From assembly GCA_016709495.1 (NCBI GenBank), contig JADJMS010000031.1, positions 1-57,602 of the forward strand: a stretch of DNA of 57,602 nucleotides, read 5' to 3'. This document shows, in pieces, positions 50,266 through 57,602 of the stretch (positions are counted from its first letter, which is position 1; every line of letters begins with the position of its first letter). Below the pieces are notes generated by a model. That model was not told the origin of the DNA, did no database searches, and was given only the letters and a program-made list of their open reading frames with translations. Made by a program: the position numbers and the translations under genes. The DNA comes from Candidatus Dechloromonas phosphorivorans (GTDB lineage: Bacteria; Pseudomonadota; Gammaproteobacteria; Burkholderiales; Rhodocyclaceae).

Positions 50266-51497
50266 GCTGATCGATCCGCCAGCTTTTGAACGATCAGGCT
50301 GCCGACCATATCGCCTTCTACATTTACCGCCGTTCGGACCGTATCGAGAATACGATCAATCGGTAACAAAATGGCGATGGCTTCCGTCGGCAGACCGACT
50401 GACTCAAGCACCAGCACCATGCTCAACATGCCGACGCTGGGTATCCCTGGCGCCCCAATCGCTCCCAGCATGGCAACGAAGAAAATGATCATCTGACTGG
50501 CAATATCGAGTTCGATACCCGCGAGTCGGGCAACAAAAAGGGCCGCCGCCGCTTCATAAAGCGCAGTGCCATCCATGTTGACCGTCGCACCCAGCGGGAT
50601 GACGAAATTGGCGATATCTTTTTTGACATGCAGATGCTGCTCGGTACAGCGCAGGGTAATCGGCAATGTCGCGGCACTGGAGCTGGTGGCAAAGGCGGTA
50701 ATCAGCGCCTCACGCGAGCCGCGCCAGAAACGAAGCGGCGTAACCCGTGTTACTGCATAAAGCAGCAGTGGCAGGACGATCACGCCATGGAACAGTGTGC
50801 TGCCAATGACCACCGCGATGAAGTGAAGCAGACTGCCGAGGAGTGCGTTGTTCTGGCTGGCGACCAGTTGCAGCAACAAGGCGGCAATACCCAAGGGTGC
50901 GAGGCGCATGATCCAGCCGACAATCATCAGGCAGAGTTCCTGCAATTCCTGAATCAGCACGCGCAAATTGCGGTAACGCTCTCCGCCGATGACCAAGGCA
51001 ATACCGAGGAAGAGGGCAATGATGACGACAGCCAGAATCTCGCCCTGAGCTAGTGCCTTGAACGGATTCATGAAAAGACCGTGCAGGAACTGAGCTATAT
51101 ATTCCGGCAAGGGCATTTGCCGTGCCTGAAAATTTTTGGTCGCCTCGGCAAACATTTCCAGCTGCAAACCCTTGCCCGGCTCGAAAATATGCGCAGCGCC
51201 AAAGCCGATGATGATCGCCAGTGCCATCGACAAACCGAAAAAACTCAGGGTGGTGACCCAAACCCGGTGCATCTTCTGGTTGGCACGCAGATTGGCGACA
51301 CCGACCACAATCGAAGCAAAAATCAGAGGCACCAGCACCATGCGCAGCAGGTCAAGAAACAGTGTGCCGACCAGCTTGGCCCCATACAGTGTGTCCTGAC
51401 GAAACTCACCGGGGCCACTGGCGTTGAGCCAGAAGCCACCGGCAATGCCGATCAGGCAGCCGAGCAGGATCTGGCTATTGAGAGAAATTCGGGGCAT
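50262..51497 (-). CDS. Dicarboxylate/amino acid:cation symporter (GltP/DctA family)
   Basis: 411 residues from ATG 51497 (MPRISLNSQILLGCLIGIAG). DAACS fold: TSSSAATLPITL serine-rich loop, GATVNMDGTALYEAAAALFV, GAIGAPGIPSVGMLSMVLVL. Takes up glutamate, aspartate or C4-dicarboxylates with H+ or Na+. Convergent with norF, overlapping by 4 bases. Confidence 0.9.
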   Translation of the reverse strand: MPRISLNSQILLGCLIGIAGGFWLNASGPGEFRQDTLYGAKLVGTLFLDLLRMVLVPLIFASIVVGVANLRANQKMHRVWVTTLSFFGLSMALAIIIGFGAAHIFEPGKGLQLEMFAEATKNFQARQMPLPEYIAQFLHGLFMNPFKALAQGEILAVVIIALFLGIALVIGGERYRNLRVLIQELQELCLMIVGWIMRLAPLGIAALLLQLVASQNNALLGSLLHFIAVVIGSTLFHGVIVLPLLLYAVTRVTPLRFWRGSREALITAFATSSSAATLPITLRCTEQHLHVKKDIANFVIPLGATVNMDGTALYEAAAALFVARLAGIELDIASQMIIFFVAMLGAIGAPGIPSVGMLSMVLVLESVGLPTEAIAILLPIDRILDTVRTAVNVEGDMVGSLIVQKLADRSA

Positions 51498-51633
51498 TGG
51501 CTTGATCCGGAGAAAGTGCCGCAATTCTAACGGTCGACGCCGGAAATCAAGCAGAATTTGAGCCGGAATATGACTTTCTGAAACCAACAAATCACTTTAA
51601 TAAACTAATTTAAGTTATTGGTTTATAAACAAC

Positions 51634-51660
51634 AAAGCCGTCTTTCGACGGCTTCTTTGT
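51634..51660 (-). terminator. Terminator of tRNA-Asp
   Basis: On minus: AGCCGTC, GAAA loop, GACGGCT, then TTGTTGTTT. Confidence 0.85.
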
Positions 51661-51665
51661 AAGGT

Positions 51666-51742
51666 TGGCGGAGTGGACGGGACTCGAACCCGCGACCCCC
51701 GGCGTGACAGGCCGGTATTCTAACCAACTGAACTACCACTCC
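51666..51742 (-). tRNA. tRNA-Asp (GTC)
   Basis: 77 bases with encoded CCA. Acceptor GGAGTGG/CCACTCC, D-arm AGTTCAGTTGGTTAGAAT, anticodon loop CTGTCAC with GTC, T-loop GGTTCGAGTCC. Confidence 0.97.
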
Positions 51743-51854
51743 ACGTCTGATTGGCTGGCTGATTGACTCAGCACGTTTCAGAGCGGCGCGAATCATAGCA
51801 CGGGAAGGCAGGCTAGGACTACAATTTGGCGTTTATTCGAGTGATTACCCAACA

Positions 51855-53464
51855 ATGACCGATAACGGCACCCTCAACAGTCTTTGGTCACAGGCGATAG
51901 TGGCCGGGTTCGTCGCGGCCGGGGTCAAGCGGGCGGTGATTTCACCCGGCTCACGATCTACGCCGCTGGCGCTGGCCCTGTTGGGGCAGAGCGGTCTGAT
52001 TTGTGATGTTACGGTCGACGAAAGATCTGCCGCATTTTTTGCGCTCGGTATTGCTAAGGCAAGTCATAGACCTGTTTTGTTGCTGGCGACCTCTGGCACG
52101 GCGCCTGCCAACTGGATGCCGGCGGTGATGGAAGCGAACCTGTCCCGTGTGCCGCTAATTCTGATTTCTGCTGATCGCCCGCCAGAATTGCAGGGTTGCG
52201 GTGCAAATCAGACGGTTGATCAGGTCAATCTGTTTGGTGTGCAGGTGCGTGCCAGCCATGCGCTCGGCGCGCCCCATGAGGGCTTTGATCCTGCCTATCT
52301 GCATCGGCTTGCAGCCCGTGTTTGTGAGCAGGCAATCTGGCCACATCCGGGACCCGTGCATATCAACCAGCCGTTTCGGGAGCCGCTGATTCCGCAGGGG
52401 AATTTGCTGGCCAGTGATGTACCAGCCGAGATTTACATTCGCCAGCCGCTTCTAAGCCCAACGCCAGGTGATATTCAGGAGGTTTGCCGGGTAATTGCCG
52501 GGCGACCGGGGGTAATCGTTTGCGGTGAACTGCCGGAAAGCCCTGATTTTCCATTTGCCATCAGCGCACTGGCCGCGCAACTGGTTTGCCCAATCCTTGC
52601 CGAACCTTTGTCCAATCTTCGTTTCGGCCCACATGACCTGTCGCACGTTGCGGTGAGATACAACGCCTGGCTGAGTGATTCGGCATCGCAAGCCCGAGTA
52701 CGTCCGGCGTGGGTTTTACGTTTCGGTGCCTTTCCGGTCACCCGGAATTTGCAAAACTATGTTGCCAGCGCAACTGTGCAGATCGTTGTCCAACCCTGGC
52801 CGCGCTGGAGTGATCCTGCGCAGCGGGTTACCCATATGTTGCGTTCAGACCCAACGGCTTTTTGTAAGGCGCTGATCGCTGCTTGCCTCAGTCTTGCACG
52901 GCTGGCTGGCAACGTACTTTTGTCGAAATTGAAGAGGGCGCACAACCTGCTGAAAAAGTTGAGCACATTGCCGCCATCCTCGATCATTTGCCAGAAAACC
53001 ATGCTGTATTTGTCGGCAATTCGCTGGCTATTCGCCAACTCGATACCCATTCAGGCTGTGGGAACAAGGCGCTGCATTTTTACGGAAATCGTGGCGCCAG
53101 CGGCATAGACGGAAATATCTCAACGGCCATGGGCATTGCCGCTGAACACGGCCAGGTGCTGGCTTTGCTCGGCGACTTGACCACCCAGCACGACATTGGC
53201 GGCTTGGCATTGGCACAAGGCCGCGATGTGGTGATTGTTACGGTCAACAACGCAGGCGGCGGAATTTTCGATCTGCTGCCGCAAGCTGCGCTGCCCGAGT
53301 TTGAAAAGGGCTGGCGAACGCCGCAGCAGATCAATTTTGAACATGCGGCGCTCTGCTTTGGTCTGAGTTATGCGCGTGCGGAAAATACTGAAGATTTACG
53401 CAGTGCGCTATATGCCGCTATCAACAAAGGCGGCCCGCATCTGATTGAACTGATGCTGGCCTGA
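51855..53464 (+). CDS. menD: MenD, SEPHCHC synthase, frameshifted in the middle
   Basis: ThDP enzyme of menaquinone synthesis. N-part: RAVISPGSRSTPLALALLGQ, DERSAAFFALGIAKAS, LATSGTAPANWMPAVMEANL, SADRPPELQGCGANQTVDQ. C-part: GNSLAIRQLDTHSGCGN, NRGASGIDGNISTAMGIA, LLGDLTTQHDIGGLALAQGR, VNNAGGGIFDLLPQ (ThDP/Mg). The frame breaks near 52885 after AFCKALIAACL, then continues PQSCTAGWQRTFVE. One base restores about 536 residues. No other men genes nearby. Two uptake-like words lie inside. Confidence 0.9.
52007..52019 (-). repeat. Uptake-like 13-mer, copy 12 (in menD)
   Basis: GTCGACCGTAACA on minus; gene reads Val-Thr-Val-Asp. Confidence 0.8.
53236..53248 (-). repeat. Uptake-like 13-mer, copy 13 (in menD)
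   Basis: GTTGACCGTAACA on minus; gene reads Val-Thr-Val-Asn, part of the ThDP motif. Confidence 0.8.
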
Positions 53465-53467
53465 AAT

Positions 53468-54308
53468 CTAGTCAAACAGATTCAGCAGCGAATCCAGACC
53501 GCCAAAATTGATCGCAATATCAGCCTTGGCGCGGGTTGCCGGCTTGGCGCGGAAAGCAACTGATAGCCCGGCCTGCGCCATCATCATCAGATCGTTGGCG
53601 CCATCACCACAGGCGATTACCTGTTCTTTTTTGAGGCCAAGCTCATCGGTCAATTTAGCCAGATGGTGCGCTTTGGCTGCCGCATCAACGATGTCGCCAA
53701 CAACGCGGCCAGTCAGTTTACCGCCAGAGATTTCGAGTTCATTCGAGGTGGCGAAGTCAAACCCCAGCTCGATACGCAGACGCTCGGTGAAATAGGTAAA
53801 ACCACCGGAAAGAATGGCGGTGCGTAGTCCAGCATTCTGTGCCGCTTCCAGCAGTTCACGGGCGCCCGGTGAAAGAAGGAGGCGTTCTCCAAAAACCCTG
53901 GCCAAAACGCGCGCGTCGAGTCCGGCAAGTAGCGACAGGCGACGGCGTAGGCTTTCGCGGTAGTCGATTTCACCACGCATGGCCGCTTCGGTCACGGTCG
54001 AAACTTCTTCCTTCTTGCCGGCAAAGTCAGCCAGTTCGTCGATGCACTCGATGGTGATCAGCGTCGAATCCATGTCAAAGCAAATCAGGCCGAAGTCGGA
54101 GAGCTTTTTTGTTGCTCTCGACAAAAGCCCAATCGAGATTCTCCGCTTCGATCAGCGGGATCAGTGCATCGAATTCAGGTGTTCGGCTGACGCCATGCAG
54201 CCGGACCACCTGCGGTGGGCGCGGTTCTACCTTGCTGGCGCTGGTCGCAGAGACAATACGCTCAAGAAGAAAGGTGGGCAGCGCGCCGCCCTGAATAATC
54301 AGGTTCAT
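53468..54308 (-). CDS. serB: Phosphoserine phosphatase, homopolymer frameshift
   Basis: N-terminal regulatory part from ATG 54308 (MNLIIQGGALPTFLLERIVS) runs to AFVESNKK; the HAD domain (KLSDFGLICFDMDSTLITIE, ILSGGFTYFTERL, VIACGDGANDLMMMAQAGLS) is in another frame. Dropping one base of the 6-T run 54105-54110 joins them into about 280 residues. Last step of serine synthesis. Lies 6 bases after the aroG stop. Confidence 0.92.
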
Positions 54309-54314
54309 CTTGGG

Positions 54315-55389
54315 TCAGGCAATACGTTCCGGTAGCACGTCACGAAGCAGAATGGCCGCATCGCGGATCATCTTTTTCGGTGGTATCCCAATCAACGCAA
54401 CCGTCGGTGACCGAGCAGCCGTATTTGAGTTGGCTGAGGTCGGCGGGGATTGGCTGATTGCCGGCTTCGATGTTGGATTCGATCATCACGCCGAGCAACG
54501 AGTTGTTACCGAGGCGGATCTGATTGACGATGTCAGTCATAACCAGTGGTTGCAATTCCGGCTTTTTGGAGCTGTTGGCGTGCGAGCAATCGACGACGAT
54601 GTTGTGCGGCAATTTGGCCTTGCTCAGCGCCTGTTCGACCATGGTTACGGAAACGGTATCGTAATTCGGGCGACCATCACCACCACGCAGCACGATGTGG
54701 CCGTGGTTGTTGCCCTTGGTACGGACAACGGCAACGCGGCCCTGGCTGTTGATGCCGAGGAAGGAGTGCGGATTGGAGGCGGAGAGGATGGCATTGACGG
54801 CAACGCCGAGGTCGCCGCTGGTGCCGTTCTTGAAGCCGACCGGGGTGGATAGCCCGGACGACATCTCGCGGTGGGTCTGCGATTCGGTGGTGCGGGCGCC
54901 GATGGCGGTCCAGGTGATCAAGTCACCATAGTATTGTGGCGAAATCGGGTCGAGCGCCTCGGTGCCGGTCGGCAAACCTATTTCAGCGATGTCGAGCAGG
55001 AACTGGCGGGCTTTTTCCATGCCGATGTCGACACGGAAGCTGTCATCCATGAACGGGTCGTTGATGTAACCTTTCCAGCCGACCGTGGTGCGTGGTTTTT
55101 CAAAGTAGACGCGCATGATGATCTGCAGCGTATCGCCCACTTCATCGGCGAGTTTTTTCAGGCGGCGGGCGTAATCGAGGCCGGCGACAGGGTCATGAAT
55201 CGAGCAGGGGCCGACGACGACGAACAGGCGGTGATCCTTACGCTCGAGAATCTTGCGCAGCAGATTGCGACCGTGATTCACCGTTTTAGTCGCCTTTTCA
55301 CTGATCGGCAACTTGGCGTGGATTTCTTCCGGCGTTGGCATCGCGTCGAAGGCGCTTATGTTGAGGTTTTCTGTATTCTTTGTCGTCAT
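54315..55389 (-). CDS. aroG: 3-deoxy-7-phosphoheptulonate synthase (class I), homopolymer frameshift at C-terminus
   Basis: About 358 residues. LFVVVGPCSIHDPVAGLDYA, IIMRVYFEKPRTTVGWKGYI, DPISPQYYGDLITWTAIGAR, MSSGLSTPVGFKNGTSG, VVDCSHANSSKKPELQ. First step of the shikimate pathway. The frame ends early at 54340 after CVDWDTTEKDDPRCG; removing one T from the 5-T run 54373-54377 gives KMIRDAAILLRDVLPERIA, stop 54315. Overlaps mfd by 4 bases. Which of the feedback-inhibited isozymes it is cannot be told. Confidence 0.93.
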
Positions 55390-57602
55390 TTTGTCAGCTC
55401 GCGAATCATGTCTTTGACTGCTGTTACCTTGTCGGTCAGGGTAGGGCAGTGGCGTAAAAGGGAGATTTTATCTTGTCCGGCCAGGTTATAGCTGCGGTTC
55501 TTCTGAATCAAATTGATTATCTTGATCGGTTCGATAGGCGGATTTTTGGAAAATTCCGGGCTGAACTGGATCGTAATCTGATCGTTGTTCGCATCCAACT
55601 TCTGGATTAGTAGCGGTTTGACCAGCAAGCGCAGGCGATGGGTGGCGAGCAGGCTTTGCGCCTGAATCGGCAATTCGCCGAAGCGATCAATCAGTTCTTC
55701 CTGCAAGGCGTCGATATCTTCAGTACTGTCGCCATTGGCCAGGCGCTTGTACAAAGTCAGGCGCTCATGAACATCCGGGCAATAGCCGTCCGGGAGCAAG
55801 GCTGGTGTGCGCAGGTTGATTTCAGTGCCAATGCCAAGCGGTTGGGTGAGGTCGGTGGCGTTGAGATGCTTGCCCTGTTTCATGGCAGCGACGGCGCGGT
55901 TGAGCATGTCGGCGTACATCGTGAAGCCGACTTCCTGCATTTCTCCGGACTGGTTATCGCCAGCACCTCGCCGGCACCGCGGATTTCCAGATCGTGCATG
56001 GCGAGGAAGAAGCCGGAACCGAGTTCTTCCATCGATTGAATCGCCTCAAGGCGCATCCGCGCTTGTTTGGTCAGCGCCTTGTCGTCCTGCACAAGCAGAT
56101 AGGCGTAGGCCTGATGGTGTGAGCGCCCGACACGGCCGCGCAATTGGTGCAACTGGGCGAGACCGAACTTTTCGGAACGGTTGATCAGGATGGTATTGGC
56201 GTGCGGGTTGTCGATACCGGTTTCGATAATTGTCGTGCACAGCAGGACATTGGCGCGCTGGCCGGTGAAGTCGCGCATGACGCGCTCCAGTTCGCGCTCG
56301 TTCATCTGGCCGTGACCGATGACGATGCGGGCTTCAGGCACCAGCTTGGCCAGTTTTTCCTGCATGTTGGCGATGGTGTCGACTTCGTTATGCAGGAAAT
56401 ACACCTGGCCGCCGCGCTTCAACTCACGCAATACAGCTTCGCGGATGATGCCGTCCGAGAAATTGCTGACGAAGGTCTTGATCGCCAGGCGTTTCTGCGG
56501 CGCGGTGGCGATCACCGAGAAGTCGCGCAGGCCCTCCATGCTCATCGCCAAGGTGCGCGGGATCGGCGTTGCGGTCAGAGTCAGGACATCGACCTCCGCG
56601 CGCATCGCCTTCAACGTTTCCTTCTGGCGCACACCAAAACGGTGTTCTTCGTCGATGACAACCAGGCCGAGGCGGTTGAATTTGACGTCCTTGCCGATCA
56701 GCTTGTGCGTGCCGATGATGATGTCGATTTTGCCTTCGGCCAGTTCCTGCAAGGCTTGTGCGGATTCCTTGGCGGTCTTGAAGCGGGAGATTTCGGCAAT
56801 CTTCACCGGCCAGTCGGCAAAGCGGTCGGCGAAAGTCTGGAAATGTTGTTCGCAAAGCAGGGTGGTCGGGCATAAAACGGCTACCTGCTTGCCGCCGGCC
56901 ACGGCACAGAAGGCAGCGCGCAGAGCCACTTCGGTCTTGCCAAAGCCGACATCGCCGCATACCAGACGATCCATCGGCTTGCCGGAACGCATATCCTGAA
57001 TGACCGCGAGAATTGCCTGCGCCTGATCGTTGGTTTCCTCAAAGCCGAAACCATCAGCAAATGCCTCGTAATCGTTTTCCTGAAAATCGAAGGCATGACC
57101 CTGACGGGCGGCGCGCGCGGCATAAAGGGCAAGCAGTTCGGCGGCAGTGTCGTGCGCCTGTTCGGCAGCCTTGCGCTTGGCCTTTTCCACTGGCCGGAGC
57201 CAAGCGTGTGAGCGGGCACTTTCCGGGTCGGCACCGGAACAGCGCGAAATGACGTGCAACTGCGCTACCGGCACAAAGAGCTTGGCGTCGTTGGCGTAAT
57301 GCAGTTCAAGAAATTCCTGCTCGCCAAGGCCCAGATCCATGCGCACCAGGCCTTGGTAGCGGCCAATGCCGTGGCTTTCGTGCACCACCGGGTCGCCGAC
57401 TTTCAATTCGGTGAGGTCTTTTAACCAGTTGTCGAAACTGGCTTTCTTCTGCGATTCGCGCCGGGTGCGGCGTGGCGAGCCGGCGAAGAGTTCGGTTTCG
57501 GTAATAAAGGCGATTTTGTCCAGCGCGAAACCGGTGTGCAGCGGGCCAATGCCCAGTGACAGTTTGGCATTCGTACTGAGAAAACCGGCCAGATCGGCGC
57601 TG
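55386..57602 (-). CDS. mfd: Transcription-repair coupling factor, partial, frameshifted
   Basis: C-terminal part of Mfd; the start lies beyond the window. RNA polymerase-interacting domain (VGDPVVHESHGIGRYQGLVR), translocase motifs GDVGFGKTEVALRAAFC, IIGTHKLIGKDV, VIDEEHRFGVRQKE, TATPIPRTLAMSM, QLRGRVGRSHHQAYAYLL, then the TRCF domain. The frame breaks at about 55960, where one G is missing in GGC of EVLGDNQSGEMQEVGF. Removes stalled RNA polymerase and recruits UvrA. Confidence 0.95.

Overview
The window looks like chromosome of a free-living betaproteobacterium of the Rhodocyclales (Dechloromonas / Azonexus / Accumulibacter-like). Grounds: a phasin and an extracellular PHA depolymerase (polyhydroxyalkanoate storage and use), a PEP-CTERM protein behind a sigma-54 promoter, the succinylase lysine branch dapC-dapD-dapE beside a type IV pilus retraction ATPase, norE/norF of denitrification, MenD, bacteriohemerythrin, and core genes of betaproteobacterial type (parE, prmB, tex, mfd, rimO, mnmH). 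The assignment is from protein resemblance only.

Layout. 1-2204: probable end of an integrated element, with phased palindromes, a hypothetical gene, a PEP-CTERM gene, and a tRNA 3'-end fragment that looks like an attachment site. 2263-9626 (mostly minus): caspase-like protease, small conserved proteins, RIO kinase, patatin lipoprotein, parE, PHA depolymerase. 9872-12997 (plus): DUF808 membrane protein, zinc-ribbon membrane protein, phasin. 13056-18319 (minus): dapC-dapD-pilU-dapE-prmB. 18380-25275: lipoprotein, large acyl-CoA synthetase/GNAT protein, OsmC, methyltransferase, mnmH, SOS-controlled dinB, arfB. 25288-29781: HNH protein, hemerythrin, and a DODA dioxygenase/cytochrome b561/two YceI operon divergent from a LysR gene. 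29796-34230: accessory insert with a DarT1-type toxin, a NADAR antitoxin and a decayed IS91-like element. 34230-38243: DJ-1/PfpI and PNPOx-like genes divergent from a MocR regulator, then a leader-peptide attenuator in front of an EamA exporter. 38342-51742: rimO, FAD oxidase, histidine kinase, hslO, ArsC-like, ferric-reductase-like, tex, fliW, gamma-carbonic anhydrase, norEF, a dicarboxylate symporter and tRNA-Asp. 51855-57602: menD, then serB, aroG and mfd (cut by the window end).

The most striking unexplained signal is a 13-bp word, GTYGACCGYAACA, with 13 exact copies scattered over both strands of the core genes and none in the two accessory segments. It behaves like a DNA-uptake sequence: it often follows a T-rich tract, and where it lies in genes it is usually read as Val-Thr/Ala-Val-Asp/Asn. 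A second candidate system is a 32-codon leader ORF with mutually exclusive antiterminator and terminator hairpins in front of the EamA exporter gene.

Caution: at least ten otherwise well-conserved genes carry single-base frameshifts, several in homopolymers (serB, aroG, mfd, menD, DUF808, mocR and others). This looks like residual consensus error rather than decay, so broken genes here, including the antitoxin, should be read with that in mind.
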